The notes beneath the pieces were generated by a model. The model made no database searches, was not told the DNA's origin, and worked only from the letters and a program-made list of their open reading frames with translations. The translations under genes and the position numbers were made by a program. Below, piece after piece: positions 1 to 4,926 of a stretch of DNA of 5,155 nucleotides. The first letter of the stretch is position 1. The number at the start of each line of letters is the position of its first letter. The DNA comes from Nitrospirota bacterium (GTDB lineage Bacteria > Nitrospirota > Nitrospiria > Nitrospirales > UBA8639), in the NCBI GenBank assembly GCA_003233615.1, contig QIMB01000469.1, positions 1 to 5,155 of the forward strand. Reading direction: 5' to 3'.

Positions 1-14
1 TTCAACATTCCCAT
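1..14 (-). CDS. Start of next gene after ribH (partial; possibly nusB)
   Basis: On the minus strand the ribH stop TAA (16-14) shares its last base with an ATG (14-12), giving the TAATG arrangement typical of translationally coupled genes. The readable start is Met-Gly-Met-Leu and then the window ends. In many bacteria nusB (transcription antitermination factor) follows ribH, so that is the likeliest identity, but only four codons are visible and the identity is purely inferred from gene order. A second ATG two codons later could also be the true start. Confidence 0.35.
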
Positions 15-511
15 TATCGTAAAAATCCAGGTTGGCGAACATTGGCTTTCTGTAACTGCTTGAGCAAGGAAATCATTTCAATTGCCGTACGCGCTGCATC
101 AGCACCCTTATTTCGTTCAGATGTCCCCGAACGCTCCATGGCCTGTTCCACCGTATTGGTCGTCAGCACACCAAAAATAACAGGGATTCCTGTTTCCAGC
201 GACACATTGCCAATCCCACGACTTGCATGCTCACTAATAAATTCAAAATGAGCCGTCTCACCGCGAATCACCGCGCCTAAGCAAATGACCGCATCTACTT
301 GCTGTGACGTGACTAACGCTTTTGCTGCTAAAGGTAATTCAAACGCTCCCGGCACACGGACAAGGTGAATCTGCTCTGCTACTGCACCCAATTGTTGTAA
401 GGTTTCTTCTGCTCCTACAAGTAATCGGTTTGTAATAATTTCATTAAATTTACTGACAACAATGCCGATGGAGCAATCTTTTCCATCAAGATGTCCCTCA
501 AACACGTTCAT
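14..511 (-). CDS. ribH: 6,7-dimethyl-8-ribityllumazine synthase
   Basis: RibH condenses 5-amino-6-ribitylamino-uracil with 3,4-dihydroxy-2-butanone 4-phosphate to make the lumazine that riboflavin synthase then dismutates. It is a cytosolic enzyme, usually assembled as pentamers or icosahedral 60-mers. The 165-residue product has normal family length. Visible motifs are SKFNE (20-24, substrate aromatic residue Phe22), PGAFELP (54-60), GAVIRGETAHFEFI (79-92) with the catalytic histidine at 88, Arg127 in the ERSG stretch, and NKGADAA (134-140) with Lys135. All active-site residues I know from the Bacillus enzyme are present, so it should be active. The ATG at 511 gives the typical N terminus (MNVFEGHL), although no strong Shine-Dalgarno precedes it. 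It lies downstream of ribBA on the same strand, separated by a spacer containing a hairpin and a MITE-like insertion, and it overlaps the next gene by one base. Confidence 0.97.
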   Translation of the reverse strand: MNVFEGHLDGKDCSIGIVVSKFNEIITNRLLVGAEETLQQLGAVAEQIHLVRVPGAFELPLAAKALVTSQQVDAVICLGAVIRGETAHFEFISEHASRGIGNVSLETGIPVIFGVLTTNTVEQAMERSGTSERNKGADAARTAIEMISLLKQLQKANVRQPGFLR

Positions 512-584
512 ACTGTGTGGTGAATCCGCAAAAATCGCGTTGTTCTATAGGCTAACAGAGATAGCAGTGTGTACCACTTGCTTC

Positions 585-616
585 AGGGTTCGCGCAAGAT
601 TTTTTGCGCGAACCCT
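585..616. repeat. Perfect 13-bp inverted repeat between ribBA and ribH
   Basis: Arms AGGGTTCGCGCAA (585-597) and TTGCGCGAACCCT (604-616) are exact reverse complements around a 6-base loop. A further ACTTG (576-580) and CAAGT (627-631) could pair outside an internal loop. On neither strand is the stem followed by a run of T, so it is not a classical rho-independent terminator. In the ribBA-ribH transcript it would form a very stable GC-rich hairpin, compatible with mRNA processing, stabilisation of an upstream 3' end, or a REP-type repeat. Its function cannot be read from the sequence. Confidence 0.75.
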
Positions 617-638
617 AAGGGAACTCCAAGTCCTGTTA

Positions 639-817
639 GGGTCTGTCCAGACATAATTTTGACAAAATCGCGCCAAGATTTGGGCTGGATTTGGACGGAT
701 CGATTAAGAACAAGCCGAGGCAGAGCAGAGCCATGTGGAGGTTTGTTCGATTGAAATGCGTTTAAAGATGGCCCGAAGATTGAGCGCGAGATGTCAACAT
801 TATGTCTGGACAGGCCC
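639..817. mobile_element. MITE-like foldback element, 179 bp, at the ribBA stop codon
   Basis: The ends read GGGTCTGTCCAGACATAAT inward from 639 and, on the other strand, GGGCCTGTCCAGACATAAT inward from 817. Over the first 25 bases the two ends differ at only two positions. With small gaps the similarity continues inward (for example shared CGCGC, GGGC and GAACAA blocks), so nearly the whole element is one imperfect inverted repeat. TTA stands directly outside both ends (636-638 and 818-820), as expected for a 3-bp target duplication, and 818-820 is the complement of the ribBA TAA stop. It encodes no transposase; the open frame crossing it on the minus strand looks like a by-product. The short TNA-like target and the end structure would suit mobilisation by an IS5-type transposase, but that family assignment is a guess. 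In the rib transcript it would form a long hairpin. Confidence 0.75.
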
Positions 818-2056
818 TTAGACATTATTGAGGAGATGGCCTAATTTTGTTTTTTTTGTGCGCAAATAATGGACGTTGGATTCCTGCGGTGTGATTTCTA
901 TGGGCACCCGTTCGACGACTTCTAACCCATAGCCTTCGATTCCGACAATTTTACGAGGGTTATTGGTAAGGAGACGAATTTTTTTCAGACCTAAATTCAC
1001 CAAAATTTGTGCACCAATGCCATAATCCCGTAAGTCGGCCTTGAACCCTAATTGCAAATTCGCTTCGACGGTATCACTGCCTTGGTCCTGGAGATGATAG
1101 GCCTTAATTTTATTGGTCAAGCCAATGCCTCGTCCTTCTTGATTGAGATAGAGGAGTACACCTTTGCCTTCTTGCTCAATGAGTTCCATTGCACGATGGA
1201 GCTGCTCTCGGCAATCACACCGCAATGATCCAAAGACATCAGCCGTCAGACAGCCTGAATGCACTCGAACCAGGGTCGGATTGGCATCAATCTCTCCCTT
1301 GATCAACGCAATATGAGTCCCGGAGTCTAATTCATTTTCAAAAACAACTGCTTTAAATTGCCCAAAATTCGTCGGGAGATGTGCCCGTACCATTTCTTTC
1401 ACAAGGGTCTCTCGATGTAACCGATATTGAATGAGATCTTTGACCGTAATGATTTTTAATTGATGCTGTTTGGCAAATTCAAGAAGATGTGGTACTCGAG
1501 CCATGGTCCCATCATCATTCATAATTTCACAGATGACCGCGGCTGGAAACAGTCCAGCTAATCGCGCTAAATCTACAGAACCTTCTGTTTGGCCAGCTCG
1601 CCTGAGTACTCCACCTTTATGGGCTTTCAAAGGAAACACGTGGCCTGGCCGAGCAAAGTCAGTAGGCTTCGCATTGGGATCCACAGCCAGTTTAATGGTC
1701 GTAGCTCGATCGGCAGCCGAAATACCTGTGGTGATATTTCTGGCGGCATCAATGGACACGGTAAAGGCCGTGCCAAAGGTCGCGGTATTCTCCTGTGCTT
1801 GTGGAGGAAGCTTGAGTTCTTCAACACGCTCCGGCGTCAACGCCAAGCAAATGAGTCCGCGACCATATTTGGCCATAAAATTAATGGCATCAGGCGTGAC
1901 TTGCTCAGCGGCTAAGACCAGATCACCTTCATTTTCGCGATCTTCATCATCAACCAGAATCACACATTTACCAGATTGGAAATCTTGCAACACTTCTGAA
2001 ATGCTGTGAAATTGCGAATTGGTCGATGCATCTGTGATGTTGTTCATACGTGTCAT
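818..2056 (-). CDS. ribBA: Bifunctional DHBP synthase / GTP cyclohydrolase II
   Basis: This 412-residue fusion supplies both entry points of riboflavin synthesis. The N-terminal domain (about 15-213) is 3,4-dihydroxy-2-butanone 4-phosphate synthase acting on ribulose 5-phosphate, with the acidic DDEDRENEGD loop (36-45), TGISAADR (110-117), FARPGHVFPLKA (134-145) and NDDGTMARVP (180-189). The C-terminal domain (about 214-405) is GTP cyclohydrolase II, with zinc ligands Cys269, Cys280 and Cys282 (GCLTADVF then RCDC), the NQEGRGIGL motif (305-313) and LLTNNPRK (362-369). The family-typical RAGHTE motif here reads RAGQTE, so Gln156 occupies the position of a metal-binding histidine in E. coli RibB; the butanone synthase activity is therefore less certain than the cyclohydrolase. 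The ATG at 2056 is the longest start; an ATG three codons in (2047) is an alternative, and no strong ribosome site decides between them. It starts 33 bases after the narK-like gene, so cotranscription is likely. No FMN riboswitch is visible in front of it. Confidence 0.96.
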   Translation of the reverse strand: MTRMNNITDASTNSQFHSISEVLQDFQSGKCVILVDDEDRENEGDLVLAAEQVTPDAINFMAKYGRGLICLALTPERVEELKLPPQAQENTATFGTAFTVSIDAARNITTGISAADRATTIKLAVDPNAKPTDFARPGHVFPLKAHKGGVLRRAGQTEGSVDLARLAGLFPAAVICEIMNDDGTMARVPHLLEFAKQHQLKIITVKDLIQYRLHRETLVKEMVRAHLPTNFGQFKAVVFENELDSGTHIALIKGEIDANPTLVRVHSGCLTADVFGSLRCDCREQLHRAMELIEQEGKGVLLYLNQEGRGIGLTNKIKAYHLQDQGSDTVEANLQLGFKADLRDYGIGAQILVNLGLKKIRLLTNNPRKIVGIEGYGLEVVERVPIEITPQESNVHYLRTKKTKLGHLLNNV

Positions 2057-2089
2057 TGCCCCATGCTCTACTGTAACAAGTTCTCTCTT

Positions 2090-3310
2090 TTATGCCTCTG
2101 ACGCCGTCTTTGATGGATCCCATCTCGTGGAACGTTGGGCTATCATAACACTAATGACCGCTAATCCTGAAACAAGTCCCAACGCCAGAAAGCCGGACGA
2201 AAAAGTTCCGGTCAGATCTTTCAACCATCCAAAGCCGGTTGGCAACACAAACCCACCCAACCCACCCGCGGCGCCGATCAAACCCGAAGCCGTTCCCATT
2301 CTCCCCTGGAACCGACAAGAGACGACTTGGAACACCACACCATTTCCAAAACCCAAACACAACATAATCCCAAATACCATCATCAGAGCCCACATGATGG
2401 TTGGAAATTGCCCTGAGGCTATGCACAAGATCGTAATAATCACAAATAATCCCTTTAAGAGCAGAAGACCTCCTAGACGATCAGCCAGAAATCCTCCTAA
2501 AGGCCGAGCGACACTTCCTGCTAACGCAACAAGAGCCGTCAAGGATCCAGCTGTGACCATATCCATGTGAAACTGGTCGTGAAAATAAATGGGCAAATAA
2601 CTTGCGAGGCCTACGAAGCCACCGAAAGTCACGGCATATAACCCACACAACCAATACATTGATTTTTGCTGTAATCCTTGATAGAGAAATGAGAGATATG
2701 GTTGTGATTGTTTGTCTTTTTGGCTCTGTGCAGAAGCTGGTTGAACCAACCAGAAAAATACACATGCGGTTCCCAGCACAGGAATTAACATAAGAGCGAA
2801 GACCTGATGCCATCCAAACATGACAGCTAAACGAGGGGCGAAAATGGCTGCCAACAGAACTCCACTATTTCCCACTGCTGCAACTCCCATAGCCAGTCCT
2901 TGATGGGCAGGAGGATAGGCTTGGCTGGCCAAAGGCAGGGCAATGACAAAACTGGCTCCAGCAATGCCCAACAGGAGCCCGACGATGAGCATTTCACCGA
3001 AAGTGGTCCCCCATTGCCAGCCAAGTATGAGGGCCAAGGCTTCAAGTCCCAAGATAGCCAGACCAACTGATTTGACTCCCGCCTTATCCCCTAAGGGTCC
3101 GATGACAATTCGAAGAAGGGAGCCTCCCAGCAAGGGTATGCCCACTAGCACTCCTTTTTGAAAAGCGGAAAGACCAAACTCTTCTGATATGGCAATACTG
3201 AGGGATCCGACCAAGAGCCAGACCATAAAGCTGACTTCAAAATGCAACCATGCTCCAAGTAGGCTAGGCCAATGACCGGAACGAAGGGCATGCAGACTGT
3301 CTTTTAACAT
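2090..3310 (-). CDS. NarK/NNP-family nitrate/nitrite porter (MFS)
   Basis: A 406-residue, strongly hydrophobic inner-membrane protein with about twelve predicted transmembrane segments and a hydrophilic central loop (about 190-205) between the two six-helix halves. It belongs to the nitrate/nitrite porter family of the major facilitator superfamily. The family marks are present: LLRIVIGPLGDKAG (65-78) with an arginine in helix 2 (Arg67), the nitrate signature around AVGNSG (145-150) in helix 5, VARPLGGFLADRLGG (267-281) with the second substrate arginine (Arg269) in helix 8, FGNG (321-324), and the glycine-rich GAAGGLGGF (346-354) in helix 11. Import of nitrate or nitrite, or their exchange, is the expected role; direction and substrate preference cannot be read from sequence. 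The N terminus is typical of the family, but the ATG at 3310 follows a CT-rich stretch and lacks an evident Shine-Dalgarno. Its position just upstream of ribBA in the same orientation suggests a shared transcript. Confidence 0.88.
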   Translation of the reverse strand: MLKDSLHALRSGHWPSLLGAWLHFEVSFMVWLLVGSLSIAISEEFGLSAFQKGVLVGIPLLGGSLLRIVIGPLGDKAGVKSVGLAILGLEALALILGWQWGTTFGEMLIVGLLLGIAGASFVIALPLASQAYPPAHQGLAMGVAAVGNSGVLLAAIFAPRLAVMFGWHQVFALMLIPVLGTACVFFWLVQPASAQSQKDKQSQPYLSFLYQGLQQKSMYWLCGLYAVTFGGFVGLASYLPIYFHDQFHMDMVTAGSLTALVALAGSVARPLGGFLADRLGGLLLLKGLFVIITILCIASGQFPTIMWALMMVFGIMLCLGFGNGVVFQVVSCRFQGRMGTASGLIGAAGGLGGFVLPTGFGWLKDLTGTFSSGFLALGLVSGLAVISVMIAQRSTRWDPSKTASEA

Positions 3311-3342
3311 GGCAAATCAGGGAGAAGGGAGAAGTAAAACGT

Positions 3343-3366
3343 ATGATTTCGAGCTACATGATTTCG
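3343..3366. repeat. Short direct repeat ATGATTTCG x2 upstream of narK
   Basis: ATGATTTCG occurs exactly at 3343-3351 and again at 3358-3366, a 15-base period, 33 to 56 bases upstream of the narK start codon. Its spacing and place could suit a protein-binding site or a promoter-proximal operator, but a chance or duplication origin is equally possible. The second copy overlaps the start of the first palindromic repeat. Confidence 0.4.
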
Positions 3367-3434
3367 TGAGGCGTAAGGTCTGAGGGGAAAGCAAGACCTC
3401 ACGAGTTGCTTCACGCCTCACGCTTTTTTCCTTA
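3365..3434. repeat. Palindromic repeat, copy 1
   Basis: Arms CGTGAGGCGT (3365-3374) and ACGCCTCACG (3413-3422) are perfect 10-bp complements. Inside them AGGTCT (3376-3381) pairs with AGACCT (3394-3399), so a branched hairpin can form. A six-T run follows at 3424-3429, so on the plus strand it resembles a rho-independent terminator or attenuator. Bases 3381-3423 match 3470-3512 at 38 of 43 positions without gaps, marking this as one of two diverged tandem copies 89 bases apart. Such a unit resembles REP/REPIN-type intergenic repeats and probably recurs elsewhere in the genome. Confidence 0.75.
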
Positions 3435-3459
3435 GCATTATCTCCGACATCCTTCAAAG

Positions 3460-3530
3460 ACGTAAAGCGTGAGGGGAAAGAAAGACCTCCTGAGTCGCTT
3501 CACGCCTGACGCCTTACGTTTTTCTCCTTA
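3460..3530. repeat. Palindromic repeat, copy 2
   Basis: The second copy of the repeat seen at 3365-3434. Outer arms ACGTAAAGCGT (3460-3470) and ACGCCTTACGT (3509-3519) pair at 10 of 11 positions and are followed at once by T's (3519-3523). The pairing partners are not the same bases as in copy 1: here an extra CCTTACGT is present on the right, giving a similar fold from a partly different sequence. This suggests that the folded shape rather than the exact sequence is kept. It ends about 14 bases before the proposed -35 of the sigma-factor gene. Confidence 0.72.
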
Positions 3531-3543
3531 CTCTTTGCAAAAT

Positions 3544-3572
3544 TTGGTCATAGCCGCAAATTTCATTACAAT
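3544..3572 (+). promoter_or_regulatory. Candidate promoter for the rpoH-like gene
   Basis: TTGGTC (3544-3549) and TACAAT (3567-3572) are separated by 17 bases. The -10 matches the sigma-70 consensus at five of six positions; the -35 matches only its TTG. A start of transcription near 3579 would give a leader of about 40 bases and would leave both palindromic repeats outside the message. Inferred by eye only. Confidence 0.45.
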
Positions 3573-3617
3573 ATGTCAAAACGGTGAATAAGAAATGAAG
3601 TCGATAAGCCACACAGC

Positions 3618-4346
3618 ATGCGAATAAAACCCTCAAAGAAACACAACCCCGACATCATCGATGTTCAAGTCAAGACGTTAGATTCTACTCAATCCATTGA
3701 AGAATCGGACTCTCAAGTCGAAGAATTGTTGCCAAGTGACATTCCGGAAGATGAGGATCATTCTGAACCGGAAGAAGACACGAAGGACACTACAACATGG
3801 GAGTCCCTGTCCACGGCCCTCACTCCTACTACTACGATAAGCCGCTATCTTGCCGAAGTCCGCCGTTACCCTTTTCTCTCAAAGGAGGAAGAACTTCAAC
3901 TGTTCCATGAATATCACCAATTTGGCACACGCGAAGCAGCGGTAAAACTTATCTTAGCCAACTTGCGTGTGAGCGTGAAAATTGCCTCAGAATACGGGAT
4001 GGCAGGACTCGATCAAATGGATCTGATTCAAGAAGGCAATGTTGGCTTACTGCAGGCCATGAAGAAATTTGATCCCACAAGAAATGTTCGTTTCTATGCC
4101 TATGCCGCATGGTGGGTCCGTGCCTTTATATTACGTCATTTATTAAATAACTTTCGATTGGTCAAAATTGGAACCACTCAAGAGCAACGTCGCTTGTTTT
4201 ATAACCTGCGTAGGGAAAAAGCCAAGCTTGAGCGACAGGGCTATATTCCCGATCCCAAGTTATTAGCTGATCGTCTCAATGTCCGCGAACGGGATGTTGT
4301 CGAAATGGACCAGCGCCTGGGTAGTTGGGAATTGTCATTAGAATGA
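3618..4346 (+). CDS. rpoH: RpoH-family sigma factor, regions 1.2 to 3 (N-terminal part of a split gene)
   Basis: The 242-residue product contains most of an alternative sigma-70-family factor of the heat-shock (sigma-32) type. After an acidic, variable extension (about 1-65) come region 1.2 (about 73-106), region 2 including DLIQEGNVGLLQAMKKFDP (135-153) and the aromatic FYAYAAWWVRAFI segment (159-171) used for -10 recognition and melting, then region 3. The RpoH box, here QRRLFYNLR (190-198; QRKLFFNLR in E. coli), is what separates this family from RpoD and RpoS. The frame stops with TGA right after WELSLE, in the linker before region 4. Region 4 follows in the -1 frame from an ATG that overlaps this stop. 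An intact sigma-32 is one polypeptide of about 285 residues, so this is a split gene, a frameshifted gene or a sequence error. The ATG at 3618 has only a weak ribosome site; no other good start keeps region 1.2. Confidence 0.9.
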   Translation: MRIKPSKKHNPDIIDVQVKTLDSTQSIEESDSQVEELLPSDIPEDEDHSEPEEDTKDTTTWESLSTALTPTTTISRYLAEVRRYPFLSKEEELQLFHEYHQFGTREAAVKLILANLRVSVKIASEYGMAGLDQMDLIQEGNVGLLQAMKKFDPTRNVRFYAYAAWWVRAFILRHLLNNFRLVKIGTTQEQRRLFYNLRREKAKLERQGYIPDPKLLADRLNVRERDVVEMDQRLGSWELSLE

Positions 4347-4660
4347 CAGAAGACGGGGAAGGCACCTTTCATGACCTGCTACCTGCACCTCAAATGCCTG
4401 TGGATGATCAACTGGCCAATACGCAGCTCCGCATACTGTTTCGGAAAAAATTAGGGGAATTTGCTCATACGCTGTCTGAAAGGGAAGATGACATACTGAG
4501 AAATCGATTACTGTCAGAAACACCGGTCACACTAGAAAATTTAGGAAAAAAGTATTCCATTACGAAGGAGCGAAGCCGACAGATTGAAGCCAAAATCATT
4601 AAGAAATTACGTGAATTTATGAAAAATGACATTCATGACTTTGAATTACTTAAGAAATAA
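4343..4660 (+). CDS. rpoH: RpoH-family sigma factor, region 4 (C-terminal part of a split gene)
   Basis: Starting from the ATG that overlaps the upstream TGA (ATGA, 4343-4346), this frame encodes 105 residues. It begins with the acidic interdomain linker (MTEDGEGTFHDLL), then region 4.1 (about 28-60, LSEREDDILRNRLL) and the region 4.2 helix-turn-helix (about 61-90, TLENLGKKYSITKERSRQIE then KIIKKLRE), which in intact sigma factors reads the -35 element and contacts the RNA polymerase beta flap and activators. Upstream the frame is closed by TAG at 4322-4324, so it cannot begin before 4325; a TTG at 4325 is a less attractive start. No clear Shine-Dalgarno precedes the ATG, so separate synthesis would depend on coupling to the upstream stop. 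Joining both parts at the overlap gives about 347 residues with every sigma-32 region present and in order. Conserved sequence up to the last bases of both frames argues that the break is recent or maintained. Confidence 0.85.
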   Translation: MTEDGEGTFHDLLPAPQMPVDDQLANTQLRILFRKKLGEFAHTLSEREDDILRNRLLSETPVTLENLGKKYSITKERSRQIEAKIIKKLREFMKNDIHDFELLKK

Positions 4661-4731
4661 ACACCAAGTAATCCTTCGTGCGCATGGCGTTCGTTTTCAC
4701 AAATTGCATGGCATGATTCCCGCTTAACCCC

Positions 4732-4758
4732 TTTCTCTCTTAATTGTATAGAGAGAAA
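4732..4758 (+). terminator. Inverted repeat after the sigma gene, weak terminator candidate
   Basis: TTTCTCTCT (4732-4740) and AGAGAGAAA (4750-4758) pair perfectly over 9 bp around a 9-base loop, 72 bases after the region-4 stop codon. The stem is AT-rich and no T-run follows on the plus strand, so it is at best a weak terminator. If it does not stop transcription, the sigma gene would read through into groES. Confidence 0.3.
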
Positions 4759-4776
4759 AATCTCCTTCAACCCCTC

Positions 4777-4804
4777 TTGACTTCAAATCAACCGGACTTA
4801 TCTG
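4777..4804 (+). promoter_or_regulatory. Weak candidate promoter for groES
   Basis: TTGACT (4777-4782) and TATCTG (4799-4804) with a 16-base spacer lie about 120 bases before the groES start. The -35 is good, but the -10 matches only its first three positions. I see neither a CIRCE operator (TTAGCACTC with its inverted partner) nor a clear sigma-32 consensus -10 of the CCCCAT type in this leader, so how groES is heat-regulated here is open. Confidence 0.25.
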
Positions 4805-4822
4805 AAATTTCAGTCAGGAAGC

Positions 4823-4851
4823 GTCTGTGTATTTTTCCACAATTCACAGAC
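4823..4851 (+). promoter_or_regulatory. Inverted repeat in the groES leader
   Basis: GTCTGTG (4823-4829) and CACAGAC (4845-4851) are exact 7-bp complements around a 15-base AT-rich loop. An alternative pairing uses GTCAG (4813-4817) and CTGAC (4851-4855) outside a six-base bulge. It lies 75 bases before the groES start, where an operator or an RNA element controlling chaperonin expression would be expected. It does not match CIRCE. Role inferred from position only. Confidence 0.35.
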
Positions 4852-4914
4852 TGACGATTAACACGTCAATGAACCGTTCCCTTATTTTTTCATGTATCAG
4901 GCCACACACCATTG

Positions 4915-4922
4915 AAGGAGGT
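4915..4922 (+). promoter_or_regulatory. Strong ribosome binding site of groES
   Basis: AAGGAGGT is a full-length match to the anti-Shine-Dalgarno of 16S rRNA and ends four bases before the ATG at 4927. The other genes in this window have weak or unrecognisable sites, so this one stands out. It fixes the groES start and thereby the Lys-rich N-terminal extension. Confidence 0.85.
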
Positions 4923-4926
4923 AAGC

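Noticed and set aside
583..825. Minus-strand open frame of 80 codons across the ribBA-ribH spacer
   Set aside because: It runs through the MITE-like element and the hairpin, overlaps the ribBA stop and has no recognisable domain; it is best explained by the element's sequence.
1470..2009. Plus-strand open frame of 179 codons opposite ribBA
   Set aside because: Antisense to a well-conserved enzyme, with a low-complexity Ser/Arg/Ala product and no family resemblance.
2057..2089. FMN riboswitch before ribBA
   Set aside because: Only 33 bases are available and none of the conserved RFN-element blocks is visible.
2019..2570. Plus-strand open frame of 183 codons opposite ribBA and the porter
   Set aside because: Spans two real minus-strand genes and has a Pro/Asn/Lys-rich product typical of an antisense shadow of a membrane protein.
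4320..4346. Programmed -1 ribosomal frameshift at the sigma-factor break
   Set aside because: No slippery heptamer of the X-XXY-YYZ type is present in 4325-4346, and shifting from GAA to the -1 codon AGA would pair poorly. Stop-start coupling or a base lesion fits better.
4682..4712. GCATGGC direct repeat (4682-4688 and 4706-4712)
   Set aside because: Only seven bases long with no further symmetry; likely chance.
4661..4926. CIRCE operator before groES
   Set aside because: No TTAGCACTC or its inverted partner is present; the dyad found has a different sequence.
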